Shown one piece after another: positions 35,112 through 44,030 of a stretch of 64,000 bases of DNA; position 1 is the first letter of the stretch, and every line of letters starts with the position of its first letter. The position numbers and the translations under genes were made by a program. Below the pieces are notes generated by a model. The model worked only from the letters and a program-made list of their open reading frames with translations. It ran no database searches and was not told the DNA's origin. The DNA is taken from NCBI RefSeq assembly GCF_000009265.1, contig NC_008378.1:496001-560000 (forward strand), in the 5' to 3' direction. This stretch comes from Rhizobium johnstonii 3841 (GTDB taxonomy: Bacteria; Pseudomonadota; Alphaproteobacteria; Rhizobiales; Rhizobiaceae).

Positions 35112-35897
35112 CTAGAAGCCGAGGACTTCGGCGTTGATGGAAGCTTCGAGGCCGCCGTCGGCGGCAAGATTGGCGCCGTTGATCCAGCGTGCGCCATCCG
35201 AGCAGAGGAAGAGCACGGCGGGCGCAATATCGGCGGAGGTGCCGGCGCGGCCGACGCGGGTAATGTCGCTATCGACCCTGGCGTCGCCGAGCACGGCGCG
35301 GAACTGCTTGAGAATCGGCGTTTCCACCGGCCCGGGGCTGACCGCATTCACCCGGATGCCGCGGTTTTTGAACAGCGGCTGATGGGCCGCCCGCATCGTC
35401 CAGAGCAGCAGCAGCTCCTTGGAGAGCGGATAACCTTCCTCGTCCTTGAGGCCGTGCTCAGTAACGACCGCCGCCACCTCGGGAAAGCCTTCAATGGCGG
35501 TGAGCGACTTCGCGCGCTCGAGATTGGCGCGCCAGCCGTAGCCGGCGATCGAGGCGACGTTGACGATGGCCCCACCTTCGCGCAGGCGGGGCGCCACGGC
35601 TTCGGACAGGGCGCGAAGCCCGTAGAAATTGACGGCGAGTGTCGAGACGACCCCGGTGCTGCCGGAAAGGCCGGCGACATTGGCGAGTGCGTCGAGGCGC
35701 GCCGGAAGCTGCGCGACGATCTCGGCAACGCCAGCGGCGGTCGAAAGATCGCCCTTGATGAAGGCAGCGCTTCCACCCACCGGTTCGCGCACATCGACGC
35801 CGATGACCTCGGCACCCATCTGGCCGGCCAGCTCCGCCGTGCGGGCGCCGATGCCGGAAGCGACGCCGGTCACCAGGATCGTTTTACCAAAAAGCAT
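35112..35897 (-). CDS. calA: Coniferyl-alcohol dehydrogenase-like SDR
   Basis: 261 residues, short-chain dehydrogenase. The Rossmann motif is TGVASGIG, followed by NVAG-type LANVAGLSG, active-site Ser in VNVASIAGYGW and the catalytic YPLSKELLL (Tyr and Lys four apart). The insertion between the catalytic Ser and Tyr (FPEVAAVVTEHGLKDEEGYPLSKE) and the ending VSPGPVETPILKQFRAVLG are characteristic of coniferyl-alcohol dehydrogenases (CalA) and 3-alpha-hydroxysteroid-dehydrogenase-like SDRs. It would oxidise coniferyl alcohol to coniferyl aldehyde. The start at ATG 35897 is supported by AAAGGTGA upstream. Forty bases after livM, same strand. Confidence 0.75.
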   Translation of the reverse strand: MLFGKTILVTGVASGIGARTAELAGQMGAEVIGVDVREPVGGSAAFIKGDLSTAAGVAEIVAQLPARLDALANVAGLSGSTGVVSTLAVNFYGLRALSEAVAPRLREGGAIVNVASIAGYGWRANLERAKSLTAIEGFPEVAAVVTEHGLKDEEGYPLSKELLLLWTMRAAHQPLFKNRGIRVNAVSPGPVETPILKQFRAVLGDARVDSDITRVGRAGTSADIAPAVLFLCSDGARWINGANLAADGGLEASINAEVLGF

Positions 35898-35937
35898 GAA
35901 CGTCACCTTTCGCAAGAGAGTCCGGAAATAAGCCGGC

Positions 35938-36975
35938 TCATTCTTCCCATTTGATTTTATGCGGGCCGGGCAATTTCAGCCGATAGCCGACCGGCAGAAG
36001 TTGAAAGTCGAAGCGGCGCTCGATTTCGCCCCAGAGGCCGCGTGGCAGGTAGAGCGAGAAGATCACGGCGGTGGCGCCGAGGCCGATCAGGTACCAGACG
36101 CCGGCTGAACCGAAGACGGTCTCGATCACGAAGAACAGGATGGCGCCAAGGATCGCGCCTTCAAACTTGCCGATCCCGCCGACTAGCACCATGAAGATCA
36201 TGTAGGCCGTCCACTGGACGCTGAAATAGGTCTTCGGCTGGAAGGTCGTGGCGGTCGCCAGCCACAGGCCTCCGGCGACCGCGATGCCGAAGGCGGCGAG
36301 CACGAAGAGCAGTCTCTTGGTGGCGATCACGCGCACGCCGACCGAGGTTGCCGCCTCCTCATTGTCGCGGATCGCCTGCATGGCCGCACCTGCGCGGCTG
36401 CGCATCAGCATGAAGAGCGCGCCGAGCAGGGCGGCCATGGCCGTCAAGGCGAGCCAGTAGATCGTTGCCCGCCGCGTTGCGCCGTCATAGACGTTGAGCG
36501 AGATCAGCGAGGTTCCCGTTTCCCCCTGGATGAGCCGGTCGAGGTTGACGAGCAGATGGGCGAGTTCCGCTATCACCCACATGCCGATCGCGAACTCGCC
36601 GCCCTTCAGGCGCAGCATGAACAGCGATAGCGGGATCGACAGCGCGCCGGTCACGATCGCGGCGGCAAACAGCGAGACGAAGGGATTGAGCCCCGCATCC
36701 GCCAGGCGGATGGTGAAATAGGCGCCGAGGCCGAAGAACACCTGCTGGCCGACCGAAACGAGCCCACCGAAACCGGCAAGCGCATTCCACATGGCGGCAA
36801 GGATCACGTAGATGAACAGGGCCGTCATCCGGTCGATCGCGCCGGCGCCGAGCACGGCCGGGGCAAACATCAGCAGGACGAGCACCGCGGCCATGCAGCC
36901 GAGCGCCACCCGTGACGATTTCGTCCAGCGTTCTATCGATATTCCGTTGGAGGCAAGGGTCGCGTTGGGGCTCAT
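35938..36975 (-). CDS. livM: LivM-type ABC transporter permease
   Basis: 345 residues, polytopic. FIYVILAAMWNALAGFGGLVSVGQQVFFGLGAYF is the family's conserved first-half motif, and the EAA-type loop is in AIRDNEEAATSVGVRVIATKRLLFVLAAFGIAVAGGL; KTYFSVQWTAYMIFMVLVGGIGKFEGAILGAI is the second signature. It forms the inner-membrane channel with the LivH-type permease. Start ATG 36975 overlaps the livH stop by four bases. In this setting the transported solute is more likely an aromatic acid than a branched-chain amino acid. Confidence 0.9.
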   Translation of the reverse strand: MSPNATLASNGISIERWTKSSRVALGCMAAVLVLLMFAPAVLGAGAIDRMTALFIYVILAAMWNALAGFGGLVSVGQQVFFGLGAYFTIRLADAGLNPFVSLFAAAIVTGALSIPLSLFMLRLKGGEFAIGMWVIAELAHLLVNLDRLIQGETGTSLISLNVYDGATRRATIYWLALTAMAALLGALFMLMRSRAGAAMQAIRDNEEAATSVGVRVIATKRLLFVLAAFGIAVAGGLWLATATTFQPKTYFSVQWTAYMIFMVLVGGIGKFEGAILGAILFFVIETVFGSAGVWYLIGLGATAVIFSLYLPRGLWGEIERRFDFQLLPVGYRLKLPGPHKIKWEE

Positions 36976-37880
36976 GTCGGGCTCCGGAGACGGGTGCGCA
37001 GGGAGGCGGCAAGTTTGTCGAGAACCGGCATGCCGAACCGGGATAGCCTGACGAAAAGCACCAGCAGGAACACGGCATGGCCGCCGATCAGGAAGCCTTG
37101 CGGATGCAATTGGGCGCCGAGCGATTGGGCAAGGCCGAGAACGATGCCGCCGGCAAGTGTGCCCCATAGCGATCCCGCTCCGCCGATGACGGCCGCCTCG
37201 AAGGCGAAGAGAAGCTGCGGGCCGCCGGAATAGGCGCTGAAGGTTGCCCGCATGCCCAGAAAAGCACCGGCGATCCCGACCGTGACCATGGTGATTGCGG
37301 TGGCGACGGCGTTGACCCTGCGGGCATCGATGCCGACCAGCCCCGCCGTATCGGGATCTTCCGCCGTGGCGCGGATCGCGCGACCGAGCGCAAAGCGGCT
37401 CAGGAAGAACTGCAGCCCGCCGAGAATAAGGACTGCCGTCACCATCATCATGACGGCAAGTTTGCCGACGTAGATGTGGCCCGGCAGTTGCCAGGAAGCA
37501 TAGGACAGGTTGCCGATGAACGGCGCGAGCGAGCGGGTGTCGGCGCCGAACTGCTCGAACAGCAGGTTGTCGATGACGATCGACAGGCCGAAGGTCGTGA
37601 GGATCGGCAGCAGCGTGCCGCCGCGGGCGCTGCGTTCCAGAATGAAGCGCTGCAACAGCCAGCCGACCGCGGCCATGACCGGCAGCACGATCAGCAGGCC
37701 GGCGAAGGGCGGAATGCCGGCTTTGGCGGCCAGCAGCCACAGCCCGTAAGCGGCTGCGACCGCCAGGCTGCCATGCGCGAGATTGATGATCCGCATGACC
37801 GAGAACATGAAGGACAGGCCGCAGGCGATAACGGCGTAGTAACCGCCGAGCAGAATGCCCTGGAGCAGGGTGTTGATCAC
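36972..37880 (-). CDS. livH: LivH-type ABC transporter permease
   Basis: 302 residues with eight or so membrane helices. Hallmarks are LLQGILLGGYYAVIACGLSFMFSVMRIINLAHGSL at the N-terminus, AIRATAEDPDTAGLVGIDARRVNAVATAI (EAA-like loop) and AVIGGAGSLWGTLAGGIVLGLAQSLG. It pairs with the LivM-type permease. The start overlaps the livF stop by four bases and its stop overlaps the livM start, showing a fully coupled transporter unit. Confidence 0.9.
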   Translation of the reverse strand: MINTLLQGILLGGYYAVIACGLSFMFSVMRIINLAHGSLAVAAAYGLWLLAAKAGIPPFAGLLIVLPVMAAVGWLLQRFILERSARGGTLLPILTTFGLSIVIDNLLFEQFGADTRSLAPFIGNLSYASWQLPGHIYVGKLAVMMMVTAVLILGGLQFFLSRFALGRAIRATAEDPDTAGLVGIDARRVNAVATAITMVTVGIAGAFLGMRATFSAYSGGPQLLFAFEAAVIGGAGSLWGTLAGGIVLGLAQSLGAQLHPQGFLIGGHAVFLLVLFVRLSRFGMPVLDKLAASLRTRLRSPT

Positions 37881-38605
37881 GATGCGCTCCTTTCGCCTGA
37901 TGTCCGGTGCAATCCGAAATAGGCTTGAGTGACATGTTCGCGCGTGACGGCGGCGGCCGGCCGATCGAGGACGATGCGTCCTTCCAGCATGCAGATGACA
38001 CGGCTTGCCACGCTCATGGCGCGGGCGAGATCCTGCTCGACGAGCACGATGGTCGTTCCCGAGGTGAGCAGCGCCTGCAATTGGGCGTAGACGCGGTCGA
38101 CGACCAGGGGCGAAAGCCCGAGCGAGACCTCATCCAGCAGAAGAATATCGGGATTGCTCATCAGCGCCCGGCCGATGGCGGTCGCCTGCTGTTCCCCGCC
38201 CGAAAGATGTCCTGTCTTGGCGTGACGGCGCGGTTTCAGGTTCGGAAAGGCGTCGAGGACGCGATCGATACTCCACTCGCCCTTGCGGCCGGAGCTCTTT
38301 CCGAGAAGCAGGTTCTCTTCCACCGTCATCTGCGAAAACAGGCGCCGGCCTTCCGGCACCAGGGCGATGCCCTTGGCGATCCGCTTGTGGGACGGCACGG
38401 CAGCCAGATCTTCATCGTTGAGGAGGACGCGGCCGGAGGATGGCAGGTGGGCGCCGGCGATCGATCTGAGCAGCGTCGTCTTGCCGGCGCCGTTCGCGCC
38501 GACCAGCGCCAGCACCTCGCCCCTGGCAAGATCGAAACTGACCCCGCGCACCGCCTGGAGCAGGCCGTGGCGGACGTCGAGGTCGCGGATGGAGAGAAGG
38601 CTCAT
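37877..38605 (-). CDS. livF: LivF-type ABC transporter ATP-binding protein
   Basis: 242 residues. Walker A GANGAGKTTLL, Q-loop region, ABC signature LSGGEQQATAIGRAL, Walker B DILLLDEVSLGL and the family marker ALVPEGRRLFSQMTVEENLLLG are all present. In the signature the usual residue after LSGGEQQ (Met) is Ala, a minor variation. One of two ATPases of the high-affinity branched-chain-type (HAAT) importer encoded here. Confidence 0.92.
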   Translation of the reverse strand: MSLLSIRDLDVRHGLLQAVRGVSFDLARGEVLALVGANGAGKTTLLRSIAGAHLPSSGRVLLNDEDLAAVPSHKRIAKGIALVPEGRRLFSQMTVEENLLLGKSSGRKGEWSIDRVLDAFPNLKPRRHAKTGHLSGGEQQATAIGRALMSNPDILLLDEVSLGLSPLVVDRVYAQLQALLTSGTTIVLVEQDLARAMSVASRVICMLEGRIVLDRPAAAVTREHVTQAYFGLHRTSGERSAS

Positions 38606-39357
38606 GCGGGCGTTCCTCCGAGATAGGCCTTGACCACCTCCGCATTGCTCATGACCATTTTCGGTTCGCCATCGGCGATGATCCTGCCGGCGTCCATGCA
38701 GATCAGCCGCTCCGCCACCTGCAGGAGGATATGAACGATATGTTCGATCCAGACGATGCCGATGCCGCGGCGGCGCAGTTCCAGGATGGTTTCCACCAGT
38801 TCGCTCGCCTCGCCATCGGTCAGGCCGCCGCCGATCTCGTCGAGCAGCATCAGCCTCGGCTGCGTGGCAAGCGCACGGGCAAGCTCCAGGCGTTTGCGGT
38901 CCAGCAGGCCGAGCGTGTCGGCGGGGCGGTTGGCGACGGCGAGCATGCCGCAGAGCGAAAGGGAATCGACCACGCGCTCATAGGCCTCGTCGCGGCTTGC
39001 GGCATTGCCGTGCGACGCGGCGACGAAGACATTTTCGAAGGTCGTCATGCCGCCGAAGGGCTTGGGAATCTGATGGGTCCGGACGAGCCCGGAGCGGCAG
39101 CGTTCCGCCGCCGTCCGGCGCGTGACGTCGACGCCGTCGAAGGTGATGCTTCCTTCATTCGGCGGGAAGGCGCCGGCGAGCACGCTGAGCAGGGTCGTCT
39201 TGCCCGCGCCGTTCGGCCCGACAATGCCGATCGCTTCGCCATCGCCCATGGAAAAATCAAGATTCTCCAGCACCACCAGCGCGCCGAACCGCTTGTGGAT
39301 CCCCTTGGCCGAGAGAAAGGCTCCCCCCGGCCGTCTTTGAGCTTCCCGCTGCAGCAC
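38602..39357 (-). CDS. livG: LivG-type ABC transporter ATP-binding protein
   Basis: 251 residues. Walker A VGPNGAGKTTLL, the family-specific GLVRTHQIPKPFGGMTTFENVFVAA, and Walker B LMLLDEIGGGLTDGEASELVE are seen. The ABC signature is unusual: where LSxGxxR is expected the sequence reads LGLLDRKRLELARAL, without the SGG, a form common in LivG proteins specialised for aromatic compounds. It starts six bases after the stop of the substrate-binding protein gene and overlaps livF by four bases. Confidence 0.9.
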   Translation of the reverse strand: MLQREAQRRPGGAFLSAKGIHKRFGALVVLENLDFSMGDGEAIGIVGPNGAGKTTLLSVLAGAFPPNEGSITFDGVDVTRRTAAERCRSGLVRTHQIPKPFGGMTTFENVFVAASHGNAASRDEAYERVVDSLSLCGMLAVANRPADTLGLLDRKRLELARALATQPRLMLLDEIGGGLTDGEASELVETILELRRRGIGIVWIEHIVHILLQVAERLICMDAGRIIADGEPKMVMSNAEVVKAYLGGTPA

Positions 39358-39363
39358 TGTGCG

Positions 39364-40683
39364 TTACCCGTTATAGGCGGTGAGCTTGGCGCCGACCGGG
39401 ACGTTGGGGTCGGTGGCGTTTTCGGTGACGACGTAGTCGAGCGCGAATTTCGAGCCCTCCGGCGCTTTCACCCATTGCGTGCCGATGATCGGTCCGGGAG
39501 AGACGTTGGCGACGGGACCGCTGGTGAAGTCGACCTTGCCGGCGATGGTGGTGGTCTTCAGCGTGCTGATCGCCTTGGCGACGGCCTCCTTGCTCTTGAC
39601 GTCTGTGCTGGCCTTCAGCGCATCGAAGCCGGCGTCGAGAAGCGCAAGGCTGGCGCCGAGCTGCTGCGTCCACTGCTTGCCGCTGGCCGTTTCATAGCCG
39701 TCGGCGAGTTCGGTGCCGGAGACGCCGGTGAGCGTGGATTTGTAGGGGAAGGCCTTGTGCCAATAGGCGGCGCTGCCGATGTTCAGGCCGAGATCGCCCA
39801 GCGCCTCGATGTCGGAGGGAAACAGGCCCGTCTTGGCGATCTGGCAGATCTTGATCTGCTGGGTGAGGCCCTGCTGTGCGGCCTGACGCCAGAAGGCGGC
39901 GAAGTCAGGCGGTATCGGGAACGAATTGAAGATCTCCACGCCCTCCTGCCTGAAGAGAGCGATCTGCGCCGTAAAGTCGGTGGTTCCGGTTTCATAGGCG
40001 CCGGGATCGACGATGGTGAAGCCGGCCTTGGAAAGCGCCGGCGCCAGATGGGTGCGGATCGCATTGCCGTCGGCGTCGTTGGGATACATGACGCCGACCT
40101 TCTTGTTGGTCTCGATCAGGTTCCATTGCGAAACATAAGCCTTGTGGAACTCTTCGACGCCGAAGCCGAAATGATAGGTCCACTTGAACGGCGAGGGTGC
40201 GCCCGGCTTGGCGCCGCGGCCGAAATACCAGGCTTCCCAGGGCATGACCGTCGAGAGGCAGGGAATGCCGGCCGCCTCGCAGGCGTCGGCCACCGGATTG
40301 ATGGTTTCGGGCGTCGACACGGCAAGCATCAGGTCGATCGCCTGGTTGTTGATCAGGTCCTTCGCCAGCTGGCCGGCGCGCGAGGGATCGGACTGGGTGT
40401 CCTGGTCGAGAATGTCAACCTTCCAGGTCTTGCCGCCTGCCTGCAGGCCGTTCGCCAGGGCCTTGCGCGCCAGTTCCAGCACGTAGCCGTCCGTCTCACC
40501 GAAGCCGCCGAGAGGGCCGGTGCGCGGGCTGATGAAGCCGACCCTCAGCGTATCGCCGCTCTGAGCAAAGGCCGTGCGGCCGGAAAGCGCCAGCGCTGCA
40601 CCGCCCGCCACGGTCGATGCGATGAAAGAGCGGCGGCTCAGCGATGCCGCGTTGATTTTTCCGCTGCGGAAAATGTCGTTCAT
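39364..40683 (-). CDS. Periplasmic substrate-binding protein of the HAAT-type importer
   Basis: 439 residues, type I periplasmic binding fold (LivK/Peripla_BP_6). The N-terminus has SRRSFIASTVAGGAALALSG, a twin-arginine-type signal ending near AFAQS. Then RVGFISPRTGPLGGFGETDGYVLELARKAL matches the opening of this family. The best-fitting relatives are binding proteins for aromatic acids and amides such as those serving lignin monomers; the operon context (two aryl aldehyde dehydrogenases and a coniferyl-alcohol dehydrogenase) supports such a ligand. The exact ligand cannot be read from sequence. Confidence 0.85.
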   Translation of the reverse strand: MNDIFRSGKINAASLSRRSFIASTVAGGAALALSGRTAFAQSGDTLRVGFISPRTGPLGGFGETDGYVLELARKALANGLQAGGKTWKVDILDQDTQSDPSRAGQLAKDLINNQAIDLMLAVSTPETINPVADACEAAGIPCLSTVMPWEAWYFGRGAKPGAPSPFKWTYHFGFGVEEFHKAYVSQWNLIETNKKVGVMYPNDADGNAIRTHLAPALSKAGFTIVDPGAYETGTTDFTAQIALFRQEGVEIFNSFPIPPDFAAFWRQAAQQGLTQQIKICQIAKTGLFPSDIEALGDLGLNIGSAAYWHKAFPYKSTLTGVSGTELADGYETASGKQWTQQLGASLALLDAGFDALKASTDVKSKEAVAKAISTLKTTTIAGKVDFTSGPVANVSPGPIIGTQWVKAPEGSKFALDYVVTENATDPNVPVGAKLTAYNG

Positions 40684-40750
40684 GAATTCATTCCTCCCTC
40701 TTGATGCGGGCCTCCCAGCCCGGTCCCAGTGTTCATCTCGGCCGATCTAT

Positions 40751-42214
40751 TCAGATCGGGTAGTGCCGTTTTCCCGAGGCCATGGTGATCCATCGGAGCT
40801 CGGTGAATTCATCGATCGCCGCCTTGCCGCCGAAGCGGCCGTAGCCGCTTGATTTGACGCCGCCGAACGGCATTTGCGGCTCGTCGGAAACAGTCGCCTC
40901 GTTGATGTGGCAGATGCCGGATTCGAGCCGCATGGCAACGGCAAGGGCCGCATTGACGTCGGCGCTGAAAACGGCGGCCGAAAGCCCGTACTCGTTGTCG
41001 TTGGCAACCGTCACGGCCTCGTCGACGCTGCCGACCCGGATAATCGCCGCGACCGGCCCAAAGCTCTCTTCGCGGTAGATGCGCATGGCAGGCGTCACGT
41101 GATCGATGACGGTCGCGTCCATCAGCGTGCCGTTGGCCTGGCCGCCGCAGACGAGCACTGCGCCCTTCTGCAGGGCATCATCGACGAGCGACCTGACGCG
41201 GCGCACGGCCTCAGTGTTGATCAGCGTGCCGAGCGGCGTGTTGCCGTCTTTGGGATTGCCGGCGACAAGGGTTGCGGCTTTCGTCCGGAACTTGCCGACG
41301 AAGCCGTCGGCGATCTCGTCCATCAGGATGATCCGCTCGGTCGACATGCAGATCTGGCCCTGGTTCATGAAGGCGCCGAAGGCGGCAGCGCTCACGGCCT
41401 CGTCGATATCGGCATCGGCAAGGACGATAAACGGCGCCTTGCCGCCGAGTTCGAGCAGGCAGCGCTTGAGATGCCTTGCCGCGGATTCGGCAATGATCCG
41501 GCCGACACGGGTGGAGCCGGTGAAGTTGATGCGGCGCACCGCGGGATGGGCGATCAGCGCATCGACGACGGCTGCGGCATCGCTCGGCGCATTGGAAACG
41601 ACATTGATGACGCCGCGCGGAAAGCCGGCGTCACGCAGGACGTCGCCGATCAGGCCATGGGTCTTCGGGCAGAGTTCAGAGGCCTTCAGGACGACGGTGT
41701 TGCCGCAGGCAAGCGGCATGGCAACGGCGCGGGTGCCGAGGATAACAGGCGCATTCCAGGGGGCAATGCCGACGCAGACGCCTGCCGGCTGGCGGACCGC
41801 CATGGCAAGGCTTCCCGGAATGCCGGAAGGAATGATCTCGCCGGATATCTGCGTGGTCATCGCCGCCGCTTCGCGAAGAATATCCGCGCCAAGCCCGCAA
41901 TTGATCGCCGCCCATTGGGCGGTGGCGCCGGTTTCACCGGTCATGGCGGCAATGAGTTCGGATGTGCGGGCCTCGAGGATATCGGCTGCGGCATTCAGAA
42001 GCCTGCGCCGTTCGCCCGGGCCGGTCTGCGACCAGTCCGGAAAGGCGGCGGCTGCTGCATTGGCTGCCCTCGTCATGTCGGCAACGGATCCTGCCGAGGC
42101 GATCGTTGCGACATCGCCGGTCAACGGATCGATGCGTTCGAAGGTGGCCCCTTCGGAAGCATTCATCGCCTCGTTGTTGATCATCAGCTTTGCCGAAAAC
42201 ACTGGTCCACCCAT
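40751..42214 (-). CDS. Aromatic aldehyde dehydrogenase, paralogue of the one ending the operon
   Basis: About 487 residues, ALDH superfamily, with APWNAP, LELGGKAPFIVL and the Cys in NQGQICMSTERI; ends with QMPFGGVKSSGYGRFGGKAAIDEFTELRWIT. Long identical or near-identical stretches are shared with the aldehyde dehydrogenase at 33643-35088, so they are paralogues. The start is uncertain: ATGs at 42259, 42250, 42214 and 42184 are in frame. The family alignment begins at LMINNEAMNASEGATFERI (42184-42187); I give 42214, which has GGGA shortly upstream. First gene of the minus-strand aromatic operon and divergent from the AraC regulator. Confidence 0.85.
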   Translation of the reverse strand: MGGPVFSAKLMINNEAMNASEGATFERIDPLTGDVATIASAGSVADMTRAANAAAAAFPDWSQTGPGERRRLLNAAADILEARTSELIAAMTGETGATAQWAAINCGLGADILREAAAMTTQISGEIIPSGIPGSLAMAVRQPAGVCVGIAPWNAPVILGTRAVAMPLACGNTVVLKASELCPKTHGLIGDVLRDAGFPRGVINVVSNAPSDAAAVVDALIAHPAVRRINFTGSTRVGRIIAESAARHLKRCLLELGGKAPFIVLADADIDEAVSAAAFGAFMNQGQICMSTERIILMDEIADGFVGKFRTKAATLVAGNPKDGNTPLGTLINTEAVRRVRSLVDDALQKGAVLVCGGQANGTLMDATVIDHVTPAMRIYREESFGPVAAIIRVGSVDEAVTVANDNEYGLSAAVFSADVNAALAVAMRLESGICHINEATVSDEPQMPFGGVKSSGYGRFGGKAAIDEFTELRWITMASGKRHYPI

Positions 42215-42451
42215 TCGTCCCGCATTGGCGCCACGTGATGACGCTTGCATTGTTGCCATGGGAGAAAACGAGCGGACGCGGCGCCACGAGGGCAGCCTGA
42301 CCGTTCCTGCATCTGTTGAAGAGCCTCCTCCCAAAGGCTGGTGAAGAAGAGGTTACGCCGATCTGGCGCGGATGGAATGCGATTTATTGGGTTAATATTG
42401 TAATTATCCGGCGTTTGCCGCATTGTTTGTCATGGGAGCGGAGGAGAAGCG
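42215..42451. promoter_or_regulatory. Divergent promoter region, aromatic operon and AraC gene
   Basis: The 237 bases between the two divergent genes contain a marked AT-rich stretch at about 42381-42406 (ATTTATTGGGTTAATATTGTAATTAT by position), followed by repeated TTTG/CATTG elements and a GGAGGAG ribosome site for the AraC gene. I could not define -35/-10 boxes with certainty. It is the natural control region for both genes. Confidence 0.5.
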
Positions 42452-43351
42452 TTGGCGACGGACGGGGGGATTCATCACTATGCCAGGGGCGAGTGGCACG
42501 CTCCGTCGCTGTCGCACCGGCGTATCCGTTTCCAAAAGGGGATCTATGCCGATTTCCACCATTTCCTTCTGCTCGGCGAGGGGAGTGGGGAGCTTCATTT
42601 CGACAACGGCGAACATCGGCCGCTGCACGGACCGCTGCTTGCCTTCCTGCCGCCGCAGGCGCGGTGCGACCTGTCGATATCAGCCGGAACCGCGGCTCAT
42701 CTGGTCGGCGCTTCGCCGCAGATCATGGTCGATGCGATCGGCGACAAGGTGGAATCCTATTCGCTGCGCATCTTCACCGAACAGCGAAAGCTGGTCGAGG
42801 CATTGGATCCCTTGACGGTCACTGAAATCCGCCCGCTGATCTCGGGCTTCGTGCGGGAACTGGGCGATCCCACCCGCTCCTCCTGGATGGTCGCATCCGC
42901 CTATATCAGGCTCATCCTGATGGCGCTGTGGCGCGGCTCCGATGGCGAGAGAAGCGAGCAGCGCGGGCAGGGCGAAGTGGGATCGATCCTGCAGAGATAT
43001 CGGCAACTGGTCGAAGCCGGCTTCCGCCAGCACCGGCCGATCAGCGATTATGCCGCGGAGCTGGGCGTCACAGCCGACCGGCTGCATTCCACCTGCCAAA
43101 GGGCGCTCGGCCGCTCGCCGATCCAGCTCCTGCATGAACGCGTGGTGCAGGAGGCGAAGCTTAGATTGGAGCGATCGGCCCGCAATATCCAGGAAATCTC
43201 CGACAGCCTCGGCTTTCGCGACCCGACCTATTTCAGCCATTTCTTCAAGCGCAAGACCGGCCTTTCACCCGCCGGCTACCGCGAGGTCGCCCGCGCCTCG
43301 GCCGGCTCGGAAAACAGCATGCTGTCCTCGGGTTATGCGGATTGGCCTTAG
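42452..43351 (+). CDS. AraC-family regulator of the adjacent aromatic operon
   Basis: 299 residues. The N-terminal half is a cupin-like sensor (RFQKGIYADFHHFLLLGEGSGELHFDNGEHRPLHGPLLAFLPP). The C-terminal ~100 residues carry the two helix-turn-helix motifs of AraC/XylS proteins: ISDYAAELGVTADRLHSTCQRALG and IQEISDSLGFRDPTYFSHFFKRKTGLSPAGYR. The layout resembles HpaA/PobR-type activators of aromatic catabolism. The start is a TTG at 42452 with GGAGGAG five bases upstream; no in-frame ATG precedes the sensor domain. Its divergent position suggests it activates the operon at 42214-33643 in response to an aromatic ligand. Confidence 0.85.
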   Translation: MATDGGIHHYARGEWHAPSLSHRRIRFQKGIYADFHHFLLLGEGSGELHFDNGEHRPLHGPLLAFLPPQARCDLSISAGTAAHLVGASPQIMVDAIGDKVESYSLRIFTEQRKLVEALDPLTVTEIRPLISGFVRELGDPTRSSWMVASAYIRLILMALWRGSDGERSEQRGQGEVGSILQRYRQLVEAGFRQHRPISDYAAELGVTADRLHSTCQRALGRSPIQLLHERVVQEAKLRLERSARNIQEISDSLGFRDPTYFSHFFKRKTGLSPAGYREVARASAGSENSMLSSGYADWP

Positions 43352-43813
43352 GTTCGGGGCTCATTGGTCAAAGCAATGGCTTGCCAATCTCGGGTCACAC
43401 AATCATGCTGCCGGAATCGTAAGCCGCGTAGGACTGCGATGCGCCGGAAGCAGTCGTTGCCCCGGCTTGAAGGAATGACCGATTTGGGGCCGACGGCGCA
43501 CCGTCCGCTGCGAGGGCACCTGGCACGAGAGCGGACATGCGAGGCCTCGGTGCGAAGGTCCGGGATCGGCCCGGAGCAGTCGTAGACCACGAGTATGACG
43601 TACGGCTCGATTTGGCGCTCATCGCGGACGTCGCGCACCGACGCCTTCTCGACGCGAGTTAACCGGAAGTTCGCGTAACGACGGTGCCTCTCGCTTTCAC
43701 AGGGAGGGGCCATGGGTGATCAATTTCCAAGCCAAGAGCCCGTAGGTCGATGGACGAACGGGCTTTTGCAGCGGATTGCCGTCACGAAAGGGCGGCGGTT
43801 GAACAATTGCAGT
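43352..43813. other. 462 bases without a convincing gene
   Basis: Frames exist on both strands (longest about 120 codons on the minus strand) but they lack ribosome sites, recognisable domains and rhizobial codon bias, and several overlap each other. Composition is similar to neighbours. It may be decayed coding DNA; I see no transposase, repeat array or RNA gene in it. Confidence 0.4.
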
Positions 43814-43996
43814 CTATCCAGACGATTTCGACGGGCGTCGCCGAAAGAGCTGATCCCAGATGTCGTACCCCGCAGGGACAATCCCGATCAGCAGTGCAGC
43901 GGCCAAATCGAACCGTGGAACAAACGCCAGGATGACCGCGCAGAACGCGACAAGCGTCACGAATGCAAATACTGCAAAAAACCGGCTTCTGTTCAT
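43814..43996 (-). CDS. Small membrane protein at the end of the TRAP operon
   Basis: Sixty residues: MNRSRFFAVFAFVTLVAFC followed by a second hydrophobic segment (FDLAAALLIGIVPAGYDIWDQLF) and a basic tail RRRPSKSS, i.e. two membrane helices. The ATG at 43996 has AAAGGAT upstream with normal spacing and starts 34 bases after the dctM stop on the same strand, so it is very likely cotranscribed with the TRAP transporter. I do not recognise the family. A role as a small subunit or stability factor of the transporter is possible but unsupported beyond position. Confidence 0.6.
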   Translation of the reverse strand: MNRSRFFAVFAFVTLVAFCAVILAFVPRFDLAAALLIGIVPAGYDIWDQLFRRRPSKSSG

Positions 43997-44030
43997 CGGT
44001 CTATCCTTTCGGAATGGGCCAGACACTGCG

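Noticed and set aside
35938..38001. A 687-codon frame suggesting a fused permease
   Set aside because: The first half is an off-frame reading of livH and livF; livM starts at 36975 with the usual four-base overlap.
43348..43713. A 121-codon minus-strand frame after the AraC gene
   Set aside because: No ribosome site or family, Arg- and Ser-rich, and overlapping frames of similar length on the other strand.
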